Below, in pieces: positions 1 through 6,525 of a DNA stretch of 8,791 nt. The stretch comes from an uncultured beta proteobacterium. GTDB taxonomy: Bacteria; Pseudomonadota; Gammaproteobacteria; Burkholderiales; Rhodocyclaceae. Under the pieces are notes generated by a model. It was not told where the DNA came from. It did no database searches and was given only the letters and a program-made list of their open reading frames with translations. Location of the stretch: positions 1-8,791 of the forward strand of contig CAJBIL010000008.1 in NCBI GenBank assembly GCA_903953145.1. The letters run 5' to 3'. How positions within the stretch are numbered: the first letter of the stretch is position 1; every line of letters begins with the position of its first letter. The translations under genes and the position numbers were made by a program.

Positions 1-321
1 AGCCACACTTTCATCACCGGTGAGCGGCAGACCTTCCTCGACGACTGCTGCACGCATGGCAAGATTGGCGTTGGCGAGATCGATCAGGTCGATTTGTGCT
101 TCGGCCACACCCAGTGCCTTGGCACATTCACGGTGAAGCATCTCCGTCTTTGCAACCCGTTCGAGCCAGGGCAAACCATCGCGCCAGTAAAGCGCAATGT
201 CCCAGTCGCTATCACTTCGCTCAGTACCCACTGCCCGACTACCGACGAGCACCGCGAACGCCAGCTCACTCGTGGCGGACAATATCTGCTGCAGATTTTT
301 TATGGTGGGTTGATGACTCAT
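1..321 (-). CDS. MNT-type nucleotidyltransferase, probable HEPN/MNT antitoxin (3' end outside window)
   Basis: The reading frame opens with ATG (complement of 319-321) and stays open through base 1, giving 107 residues without a stop; the family usually has about 130-140, so only the C-terminus is missing. Residues 27-41 hold the DNA polymerase-beta-type motif GSRAVGTERSDSDWD, an exact G-S-x10-D-x-D. D39 and D41 are the expected metal ligands and D78 (AQIDLIDL) fits the third acidic position. An in-frame TGA lies just upstream, so this is the first possible ATG; no good Shine-Dalgarno sequence precedes it. In the family, small MNT proteins pair with a HEPN RNase toxin and neutralise it by AMPylating it (MntA/HepT in Shewanella). 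A HEPN gene would be expected just beyond the left edge, but the window cannot show it. The gene is on the same strand as the signalling genes but is probably a separate unit. Confidence 0.85.
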   Translation of the reverse strand, partial: MSHQPTIKNLQQILSATSELAFAVLVGSRAVGTERSDSDWDIALYWRDGLPWLERVAKTEMLHRECAKALGVAEAQIDLIDLANANLAMRAAVVEEGLPLTGDESVA

Positions 322-353
322 TCTTGAGGCCGGTCATTGGCAACGTTGGTCAA

Positions 354-379
354 GTCTAAAATTAACACGCAGCGCGTGT
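354..379 (-). terminator. weak hairpin plus T-rich tract, possible intrinsic terminator
   Basis: On the minus strand a 6-bp perfect stem, ACACGC and GCGTGT around a GCT loop (365-379), is followed at once by TTAATTTTAGA. It starts about 60 bases after the stop of the GAF-HD-GYP gene, where a terminator for the signalling operon would be expected. The stem is short and the T-tract is broken by A residues, so termination may be partial and run on into the MNT gene. I see nothing else definite in the 118 bases between the two genes, and no convincing promoter for the MNT gene. Confidence 0.4.
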
Positions 380-439
380 CGACTTAGCAAGTTCCCGCGA
401 CAGAAAATCTTGGGGCCGCCTGAAACAGCTTTGTCACGC

Positions 440-2032
440 CTACCCAACAACATCAATCTGCACTGGATCAAGATACTGCTCGGCGTATTTGAGGTACACC
501 TTCTCTTTGAGGAATACGTCGAAAAGATCGGGGTCGATGTGGCCGTTGGTTTTGAAGTTGCCGAGGATGCGCAGGGCTTCGGAGAGTTTCATGCCGTGTT
601 TGTAGGGGCGATCGCGCGCGGTGAGGGCTTCGAAGATGTCGGCAATGCCCATGATGCGGGCCTGTACCGACATTTGATCGCGCATCAGGCCTTTCGGGTA
701 GCCTTTGCCGTCCATCCGTTCATGGTGGCCGCCAGCGTACTCGGGCACGCGCTTGAGGTGTTTTGGCCAGGGCAGCGACTCAAGCATCTTGATGGTGGCG
801 ACGATGTGGTAGTTGATCGTTTCGCGCTCGGCCTGGGTGAGCGTGCCGGCGCGGATGGTGAGGTTTTCCACTTCTTCGGCGGTGAGGAACTCGACTTCTC
901 GCCCTTCGGTGTTGATCCAGCGATACTGCCGCGAAATTTTGCGCACGCGCTCCTGCGCCTCGGCCTGCATGGCTTCGCCGCCGATGTTGGCATGCCGCAA
1001 AAAATCGCGATCTTCGTCAATGCCGCGCACTTCGGCTTGTAGCCGGCGCTTGGCGGTTGCGCTGTCTTCGCCGGCCATCACTGAGCGCAGCATGGCCACT
1101 TCGGCATCGCGCTTGATGACTTCAAAGCGTGTGTCGACCATCTGGATGCGGTCAAAAATGGTTTGCAGCTTGGTGGCTTTGTCGACGACGTGCACTGGCG
1201 TGGTGACTTTGCCGCAGTCGTGCAGCAGGCCGGCAATCTTGAGCTCGTAGCGGTCTTTGTCGCTCATGGCGAAGCTGCCGAGCGGGCCTTCGGCTTCGGC
1301 GCAGGCGGCTTCGGCAAGCATCATGGTGAGCGAGGGCACGCGCTGGCAGTGGCCGCCGGTATAGGGTGATTTTTCGTCAATCGCCAAGTTGATGAGGTTG
1401 ATGAAGGACTCGAAGAGTTCTTCCAGCTGGCTAACGAGCAGGCGGTTGGTCAGCGCAATCGCGGCCTGCGAGGCGAGCGACTCGGCCAGGCTCTGGTCGC
1501 CGGTGGAGAAGACGCGCACCTCGCCGGTCTTGGGGTCGATGGCGTTGATCAGTTGCAGGACGCCGATGATCTCGTTCTCGTGATTCTTCATCGGCACCGA
1601 GAGGAATGACTGCGAGCGGTAGCCGGTAACCTGGTCAAATTTGCGGGTTCCCGAGAAATCGAAGCCTTCGGCGGTGTAGGCATCGGCAATATTGACGGTT
1701 TCTGCATGGATCGCGGAATAGGCGGCGATCATGGTGTTGTTGGGTTCGCCGTCTTCGCGGTAGAGCGGTAGGTTGGGGAACTTGACCGAAATCGGCTCGC
1801 CGGTAGTGCCACCGTAGGCAATTTTCAGCGAGTCGGTGCGCACGATCTCGAATTGCAGCGATTTCCGGTCTTCCGAAACACGATACAAGGTGCCGCCGTC
1901 GGCATGTGTAATCGTTTTTGCGGCGAGCAGGATGCTTTCGAGCAGTCGATCAATGTTGCGCTCGTTGGAGAGTGCGGCACCGATTTCGTTTAGGTATTCA
2001 AGCCGCCGGAAGAGATCACTCAGGGTATCCAC
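440..2032 (-). CDS. GAF domain + HD-GYP phosphohydrolase, predicted c-di-GMP phosphodiesterase
   Basis: A 530-residue soluble protein. Residues about 15-200 form a GAF sensor domain (TGYRSQSFLSVPM near 136-148, GVLQLIN 157-163). Residues about 215-510 form an HD-GYP domain with H228 (YTGGHCQRV), the HD pair H271-D272 with K275 (LLHDCGK), H409 (INYH), H436/H437-E438 (GHHER), D441-GKGYP446, D465 and RPY 475-477. All main metal ligands and the GYP loop are present, so hydrolysis of c-di-GMP to pGpG or GMP is likely. Tyr224 sits where three-metal HD-GYP enzymes carry Glu, suggesting a two-metal site (inference). About 105 extra, mostly helical-looking residues separate the HD motif from the GTLTQAE segment (396-402). 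The start is GTG, supported by AGGAG 8 bases upstream. It lies 11 bases after the ATPase gene and is the last gene of the likely operon. There are no membrane segments or signal peptide. Confidence 0.93.
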   Translation of the reverse strand: MDTLSDLFRRLEYLNEIGAALSNERNIDRLLESILLAAKTITHADGGTLYRVSEDRKSLQFEIVRTDSLKIAYGGTTGEPISVKFPNLPLYREDGEPNNTMIAAYSAIHAETVNIADAYTAEGFDFSGTRKFDQVTGYRSQSFLSVPMKNHENEIIGVLQLINAIDPKTGEVRVFSTGDQSLAESLASQAAIALTNRLLVSQLEELFESFINLINLAIDEKSPYTGGHCQRVPSLTMMLAEAACAEAEGPLGSFAMSDKDRYELKIAGLLHDCGKVTTPVHVVDKATKLQTIFDRIQMVDTRFEVIKRDAEVAMLRSVMAGEDSATAKRRLQAEVRGIDEDRDFLRHANIGGEAMQAEAQERVRKISRQYRWINTEGREVEFLTAEEVENLTIRAGTLTQAERETINYHIVATIKMLESLPWPKHLKRVPEYAGGHHERMDGKGYPKGLMRDQMSVQARIMGIADIFEALTARDRPYKHGMKLSEALRILGNFKTNGHIDPDLFDVFLKEKVYLKYAEQYLDPVQIDVVG

Positions 2033-2040
2033 GTTGCTTA

Positions 2041-2045
2041 CTCCT
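2041..2045 (-). promoter_or_regulatory. Shine-Dalgarno AGGAG of the GAF-HD-GYP gene
   Basis: The minus strand reads TAGGAG, then eight bases, then GTG. The site fixes the GTG at 2030-2032 as the start of the GAF-HD-GYP gene. It overlaps the TAG stop (2044-2046) of the ATPase gene upstream, an arrangement that favours translational coupling of the two genes. Confidence 0.75.
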
Positions 2046-4407
2046 ACTTTATGCAGACAGAACGAACCTGCTTGATGTCGGTTATCCCGGACATTATCTT
2101 TTCGATGCCGTCCATCTTGAGGGTGCGCATGCCCTCGTTAAGCGCGGTGGCGAACAACTCGGCGACACGGGCGTGTTCCTGAATCTGCCGTTTCAGCGGG
2201 TCGGTTCCGGCCAGCAGTTCGTGCAAGCCGACGCGCCCCTTATAGCCACTGCCGCCGCAGGCATCACAGCCCTTGGTGCGGTAGAGGGTGATTTTTCCGT
2301 CCTTGGCGTAATGCTTCAGCCACTCTTGATAGATGGCTTCGGTCGCTGCCTTGGGGTCTTTTTTGAAGTTATCGGTATTAACCAGATCTTCACAGTAGGC
2401 CGAGAGCAGTTGCTTGATTTCCTCCGGCGCTGGCTGGTAAGCCTCTTTACAGGATTTGCAGAGGCGCTTGGCGAGACGCTGGGCAAGAATGCCGAGCAGT
2501 GCGTCGGCGAAGTTGAAGGGGTCCATCCCCATATCAAGCAGGCGGTTGATCGACTCCGGGGCGCTGTTGGTGTGCAGGGTGGCAAACACGAGGTGGCCGG
2601 TAAGCGAGGCTTCAATACCGATGGAGACTGTTTCCTTGTCGCGCATTTCGCCGACCATGATCACGTCGGGGTCGGCGCGCAGGAAGGAGCGCATCACGGT
2701 GGCGAAATCAAGACCGGCTTTTTTGTTGACCTGAACTTGGCGCAAGCCTTTCTGGGTGATTTCCACCGGGTCTTCGGCTGTCCATATTTTGGTTTCGGGC
2801 TTGTTGATGTAACTGAGGATCGAATGCAGGGTGGTGGTTTTACCGGAGCCTGTCGGGCCGCACACGAAGAACAGGCCGTAAGGCTTGGAGATGATGCCTT
2901 TCAGGCGTTCGAGGTTGTGCGGCGTTACGCCAAGGTCGTCGAGCGGAATCGGCTCGCCGGCGGCGAGAATCCGCATCACGATGTCTTCCATCCCGCCGGC
3001 GGTTGGTACCGTTGCCACACGCAACTCGATGTCGACCGGGCCCCATTTTTTGAACTTGATCTTGCCGTCCTGCGGCCGCCGCTTCTCGGAAATATCGAGG
3101 TCGCACATGATTTTGATACGGGCAATCAATGCACTGCGATAGGAAGAGGGTATTTCGATGTAGGGCGACAGGGAGCCGTCCTTGCGGAAGCGGATCAGCG
3201 TTTTCTCTTTGCCTGGCCGGGGTTCGATATGGATGTCGGAAGCGCCTTGCTGATAGGCTTCGATGATGATTTTGTTGACCAGCCGCACCAGTTCGTTATC
3301 TGCGGCGGCGGCCAGCTCGTCGGTGCTGGCGCTGCCGGGGTCGCCGGACTCTTCGTCGCCGAGATCAGACAGCATGTCGCCGACCGATGCCATGTCTGAC
3401 AGGGCACCGTAAAACTGGTCAATGGTCAGCGAAAATTCGCGGTTACTGGTGACGCGATAGGCGATTTTGCTCTTCGGGAAGATGTTATTGACGATGCGTG
3501 AGCTTTTGATCCGCTCGGGGTCCATCGAGATAACAACCACGCCCTCTTGTGTTTCTTCAATCGGGAGCCATTGATTGGCTTCGACGTAATCGCGCTTGAG
3601 ATTTTTCAGCAGATCCATCGGTTTGACCCGATCGGCGCGGAACGGCTCGTAGGGCGCGCTAAAGAATTTTGATAGCGCAGCGCCAATCGCGGGGAGTTTG
3701 ACCTGAAACTCCTTCATCAGGACTTCTTCGAGGTCGACGTTCTTGCGCCTTGCTGAGCGTTGGGCGAGGTCAAGCTCATCCGCCGAGATCACCGCATCGA
3801 CCACCAGATCGCCATATTTGGAGCGCACCGTCTGGCGCGGCTTCTGGCGCTGCGTGAGGGCGATGGCTAGCGTTTGCGAGAGATTGAGCGCACCCTCTTC
3901 GGCAACGACGGTAAACGGCGCATCCGAACGATTGTTGATCATCTGGAGGACGCCAAGCAACTCGCCATTCTGCGCATCCAGAATGGGCGCAACCAGCATC
4001 TGCCGGGAGCGGTAGCCGGTTCGCTTGTCCACTTCCTTGAGGAACTGCATGCGCGGGCTGTAACTCTTCAGCTCCAGATCGTCGTAAACATCCTTGATAT
4101 TGACTGACTTGCGCGTTGCGGCCACATAACCGGCAACGCTCTGCTCGGAAATCGGCAGTTTGAGATCCTTGAAGGAGTTGAGCCCGGTCTTGACCTTGGA
4201 AACAATGCTTTGCTTGTCGTCACCCAGCACGTAGATGGTCAGACGATCACTGTTGAAGAGGTCGCAGATGTCCTGCGACATCTCGAGCATGATTTCGTCT
4301 GTGTTGTTCGTCGCATGAATCTTGTTGGTGACTACCTGGAGATTTTTGAAGAACAGCAGGCGGCTGTTCATCTCGGCGGTATTGCTGCCAGAGCCGTTAT
4401 TTTCCAT
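2044..4407 (-). CDS. GspE/PilB-family secretion ATPase with N-terminal GAF domain
   Basis: A 787-residue cytoplasmic protein. Residues about 15-190 are a GAF domain (TGYRSRQMLVAPI 130-142, GVLQMIN 152-158). Residues about 205-335 resemble the N-terminal domain of type II secretion/type IV pilus ATPases (FFSAPYEPF 248-256), but I do not see the RLGxxL pattern of c-di-GMP-binding MshE N domains. Residues about 365-780 are the ATPase: SDIHIEP 390-396, Walker A GPTGSGKT 517-524, Asp box TAEDPVE 543-549, Walker B DPDVIMVGEMRD 579-590, His box TGHLVFATLHTNS 603-615. A four-cysteine zinc site is C650/C653 and C714/C717, with about 60 residues between the pairs, against about 29 in typical GspE. Family members power assembly or retraction of pilus-like fibres. 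No pilin, inner-membrane platform or secretin gene is in the window, so the partner machine is unknown. The ATG is the first after an in-frame TAA; its Shine-Dalgarno is weak. Confidence 0.93.
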   Translation of the reverse strand: MENNGSGSNTAEMNSRLLFFKNLQVVTNKIHATNNTDEIMLEMSQDICDLFNSDRLTIYVLGDDKQSIVSKVKTGLNSFKDLKLPISEQSVAGYVAATRKSVNIKDVYDDLELKSYSPRMQFLKEVDKRTGYRSRQMLVAPILDAQNGELLGVLQMINNRSDAPFTVVAEEGALNLSQTLAIALTQRQKPRQTVRSKYGDLVVDAVISADELDLAQRSARRKNVDLEEVLMKEFQVKLPAIGAALSKFFSAPYEPFRADRVKPMDLLKNLKRDYVEANQWLPIEETQEGVVVISMDPERIKSSRIVNNIFPKSKIAYRVTSNREFSLTIDQFYGALSDMASVGDMLSDLGDEESGDPGSASTDELAAAADNELVRLVNKIIIEAYQQGASDIHIEPRPGKEKTLIRFRKDGSLSPYIEIPSSYRSALIARIKIMCDLDISEKRRPQDGKIKFKKWGPVDIELRVATVPTAGGMEDIVMRILAAGEPIPLDDLGVTPHNLERLKGIISKPYGLFFVCGPTGSGKTTTLHSILSYINKPETKIWTAEDPVEITQKGLRQVQVNKKAGLDFATVMRSFLRADPDVIMVGEMRDKETVSIGIEASLTGHLVFATLHTNSAPESINRLLDMGMDPFNFADALLGILAQRLAKRLCKSCKEAYQPAPEEIKQLLSAYCEDLVNTDNFKKDPKAATEAIYQEWLKHYAKDGKITLYRTKGCDACGGSGYKGRVGLHELLAGTDPLKRQIQEHARVAELFATALNEGMRTLKMDGIEKIMSGITDIKQVRSVCIK

Positions 4408-4457
4408 GTGCGTATTTGCTTACCTATTGGTACTGTTGGATCCTTTTGGAATTATGC

Positions 4458-5513
4458 TCAGGCTGGCTGCGGCGATTTAAGGCCGCCTTCAAGCCAGCTG
4501 GCACGATAACCGCGTTGAGAAAGCAGGAAAGCAGCCGCCGAACTGCGCCGGCCGCTCTGGCAATACACGATGTAGTCGCGCTCACGGTCGAGCAGGCCAA
4601 TCGCATTGCGGATCTCATTCAAGGGCACATTCACGGCCCCCGGCAAACGATCCTGCTGATACTCGGCGGGATAGCGCACATCAAGCCATACCGCTCCAGC
4701 GGCCACTTGCGCGCTGGCCTCCTCGCAGGAAAGGCGTTTAAGCAAGGGCTCGCGCAGCAATTCGATAAAATCCTGCTTTTTCAGGCGGAGTAGTACGCCT
4801 GCTGTTTTCATGCTGACGGTTGCATTACGCCGGCTCTCGGCAACCAGCGCTTCTTCGCCAAAAGCATCGCCGGCTTTCAACTCGGCCAGCGCCATATCGA
4901 CGCCACCAACTTTGCGCTTCACCTCACAGCGCCCGGATTCAATGATGTAGTAGTACTCGCCTTCATCCCCCTCTCGCAGAATCACGGCGCCGGCTTTTTC
5001 CTTGACCCGCTCAAATCGCTGAAACAGGGCGTCGATACTGGCGGAAGGCAAACGCGACAACGCGCCATCGGTCAGACTCTGCAAGCGAAAAGCGCCCGAC
5101 ATCATCCGCCAATCGGTTGCTTCGGGGGCTTGCACCGGGGTTTCAACACCGGCGGTGAGTTGGTCCCAGGTCATCATGATGTCGAGCATTTCGTCGTCGA
5201 TACGCACCAGTTCAACATCGGTAATTGCCTTGGCGTCGGCCACCGCCGGCGGGCGCTTGGCAATCGGCCAGACCGATGCTTCGCTGCCCCCCACCAGCAC
5301 GCTGGAGGAGCCATCGACAAAAGCGAGTTTCAATTCGCCCGACAGGAGGTAGATCGATTGACCTTCCGGGCCACGCAAACGGAAGGGATCAAATCCACGC
5401 GCGACTTTCTCCGCATTGCACAAGCCGGCAAGTTCGTTGAGGCGACCGCCGGAAAGCGCACCAATCGGCTCGAAACGGCGCAGCATCTGGGTATTAACAG
5501 CGTTATGGTTCAT
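4458..5513 (-). CDS. dual cyclic-nucleotide-binding-like domain protein fused to C-terminal rhodanese
   Basis: A 351-residue soluble protein in three parts. Residues about 10-115 look like a degenerate cyclic-nucleotide-binding fold (YLLSGELKLAFVDG 55-68) without a phosphate-binding cassette. Residues about 153-258 are a complete CRP-type domain with cassette FGEEALVAESRRNATV (218-233); E220 and R229 are the expected ribose and phosphate contacts, so cAMP or cGMP binding is plausible. Residues about 262-348 are a rhodanese domain: WLDVRYPAEY 276-285 and active loop CQSGRRS starting at C318, able in principle to carry a persulfide or act as a thiol switch. There is no helix-turn-helix, so it is not a CRP-like transcription factor. 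ATG directly follows an in-frame TAA; the Shine-Dalgarno is poor, which may mean coupling to the gene 47 bases upstream. The substrate of the rhodanese part cannot be told from sequence. Confidence 0.9.
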   Translation of the reverse strand: MNHNAVNTQMLRRFEPIGALSGGRLNELAGLCNAEKVARGFDPFRLRGPEGQSIYLLSGELKLAFVDGSSSVLVGGSEASVWPIAKRPPAVADAKAITDVELVRIDDEMLDIMMTWDQLTAGVETPVQAPEATDWRMMSGAFRLQSLTDGALSRLPSASIDALFQRFERVKEKAGAVILREGDEGEYYYIIESGRCEVKRKVGGVDMALAELKAGDAFGEEALVAESRRNATVSMKTAGVLLRLKKQDFIELLREPLLKRLSCEEASAQVAAGAVWLDVRYPAEYQQDRLPGAVNVPLNEIRNAIGLLDRERDYIVYCQSGRRSSAAAFLLSQRGYRASWLEGGLKSPQPA

Positions 5514-5560
5514 TTACTTGGCTTTCTGAATCACGAACAGGGTCAACACAGGATCAGCGC

Positions 5561-6328
5561 TTAAAACTCGAAGACCTGATTGTTCTGCAACATTTTTGGC
5601 TTGAAATCACCGACACATTCATCAATTTCACTCATCGTCAGCTCAATCTGCCCCGGCTTCAGGTGCGTAATGAAAATCTCCGCCTCGCGCATCAATTTGG
5701 CGAGTTCATCAGCCAGCATGCTCGGGCAAAGGTGCTTCGACATGGCCGCGAGCCGCTTCTCCCGGTTGGAGAATGCGGTTTCAATGATCAGAAAACGTAA
5801 ATTGGTAATTTTGTTGATCACCGGCCAGAACGCTTCATTGACGGTGGTATCGCCGGTAAAAACGAAACTCCCGTTGCCCGAGTCAAGGTGATAACCCACC
5901 GCCGGGACGGTATGCTCCGCCGGCAATGCCGTAATGCTGCGCCCGCCCAGCACGGTTTTCTGCCCGAGACGAATCGGCTGATATTGCATCACGGGCTTGT
6001 CGCGACTGGGTATCTCGGTAAAGTCCGGCCAGATCGCCCAGTTGAAGATGTGATTCTTGATGATCTCTAGCGTTGAATCGGTGGCATAGACCGTTAATGG
6101 CTTGTCGCGCATATCGGCAATCGAGTCGATCATCAGCGGGAGTGAGGCGATGTGGTCGAGATGCGAGTGGGTGATGAAAACATGATCAATCATCGCCAAC
6201 TCGGCCAGCGAGAGGTCGGCAACCCCGGTGCCCGCGTCGATCAGGATGTCGTGATCGACAAGCATTGAGGTAGTTCGCAAGTGGCGCCCTCCGATGCCGC
6301 CACTACAACCTAGAATTCTGACTTTCAT
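5561..6328 (-). CDS. metallo-beta-lactamase-fold hydrolase, probable 3',5'-cyclic-nucleotide phosphodiesterase
   Basis: A 255-residue soluble protein of the MBL/RNase Z-like fold. It starts MKVRILGCSGGIGG and has IDAGTG 30-35, the metal motif HSHLDH 54-59, H139 in AEHTVPAVGY, D160 in FTGD, and late histidines H199 and H222 (ITHLKPG). These are the expected two-zinc ligands. The region after HSHLDH (IASLPLMIDS) resembles the class II cyclic-nucleotide phosphodiesterase signature except that a proline falls where an aliphatic residue is usual. Its place between an adenylate cyclase and a cyclic-nucleotide-binding protein makes cAMP hydrolysis the best guess. Another phosphodiesterase-type activity, on RNA or another cyclic nucleotide, remains possible because MBL substrate specificity is hard to read from sequence. 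The ATG is supported by GGAG five bases upstream (6334-6337). It probably opens the operon with the three genes that follow. Confidence 0.8.
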   Translation of the reverse strand: MKVRILGCSGGIGGRHLRTTSMLVDHDILIDAGTGVADLSLAELAMIDHVFITHSHLDHIASLPLMIDSIADMRDKPLTVYATDSTLEIIKNHIFNWAIWPDFTEIPSRDKPVMQYQPIRLGQKTVLGGRSITALPAEHTVPAVGYHLDSGNGSFVFTGDTTVNEAFWPVINKITNLRFLIIETAFSNREKRLAAMSKHLCPSMLADELAKLMREAEIFITHLKPGQIELTMSEIDECVGDFKPKMLQNNQVFEF

Positions 6329-6341
6329 CTGATCTCCGCTG

Positions 6342-6357
6342 GGCTGATCGAACAGCC
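6342..6357 (-). other. small hairpin in the leader of the MBL hydrolase gene
   Basis: GGCTG and CAGCC form a 5-bp stem around a 6-base loop (TTCGAT on the minus strand). It ends four bases before the GGAG ribosome binding site of the hydrolase gene, so it could influence ribosome access, but it is short enough to be chance. Confidence 0.25.
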
Positions 6358-6360
6358 ACT

Positions 6361-6384
6361 CATCAATAAACTGTCATCAACTGT
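6361..6384. repeat. imperfect tandem repeat upstream of the MBL hydrolase gene
   Basis: On the plus strand CATCAATAAACTGT (6361-6374) is followed directly by CATCAACTGT (6375-6384), the same word lacking four bases (ATAA). The two ACTGT cores are 10 bases apart, one helical turn. The repeat lies 33-56 bases upstream of the hydrolase start, in the A/T-rich part of the gap where a promoter or operator could be. I see no strong -35/-10 pair and no CRP-type palindrome here. Confidence 0.4.
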
Positions 6385-6407
6385 AAACACTACAAAACAA
6401 CCCGCCG

Positions 6408-6477
6408 GTAGGTCGGGATTCATCCCGACACTCTGCGCAGATGCATCACGACATTGTCGGGCTGAAGCCCGACCTAC
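6408..6477. repeat. paired inverted REP-like palindromes (BIME-like element)
   Basis: Two hairpin units, GTCGGGATTCATCCCGAC (6412-6429) and GTCGGGCTGAAGCCCGAC (6456-6473), each have an 8-bp perfect stem and a 2-base tip. With flanks GTAG and CTAC they form a 23-base inverted repeat (6408-6430 against 6455-6477) around a 24-base spacer that itself holds the palindromes CTGCGCAG and ATGCAT. The arms differ at only two positions, and these two pair with each other in the hairpin (A-T in one, C-G in the other). This is the architecture of repetitive extragenic palindromes, which occur in many copies per genome and are mobilised by RAYT transposases. It lies 49 bases after the cyclase stop and may protect the mRNA 3' end or attenuate transcription. 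Confidence 0.8.
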
Positions 6478-6525
6478 GCACGGCCTGCGCGGCTCTTTCG
6501 CTGATCAACTTCAAAAAACTAACGG

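Noticed and set aside
410..1042. 210-codon open frame on the plus strand
   Set aside because: Antisense to the HD-GYP catalytic domain, no recognisable motif; a shadow frame.
1918..3399. 493-codon open frame on the plus strand
   Set aside because: It is antisense to the ATPase and GAF-HD-GYP genes, whose motifs are unmistakable. Its translation shows no domain and has the Gly/Val/Phe/His bias of an antisense GC-rich frame.
4408..4457. Terminator between the cNMP-rhodanese and ATPase genes
   Set aside because: Only a GGATCC palindrome and a 3-bp stem are seen, with no T-tract; read-through is more likely.
4458..5513. CRP/FNR-family transcription factor
   Set aside because: The C-terminus is a rhodanese with an active cysteine; no helix-turn-helix follows the cyclic-nucleotide domain.
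5130..5564. 144-codon plus-strand frame over the cNMP-rhodanese gene
   Set aside because: Antisense to a well-supported gene and without any family pattern.
6325..6363. 12-codon leader frame (MSGCSISPAEIR) whose TGA overlaps the ATG of the MBL hydrolase as ATGA
   Set aside because: The coupling-like overlap is attractive, but there is no ribosome binding site before its ATG and a frame this short arises easily by chance.
6361..6400. CRP-binding site before the MBL hydrolase gene
   Set aside because: A cAMP feedback site would fit the story, but no TGTGA-N6-TCACA-like palindrome is present.
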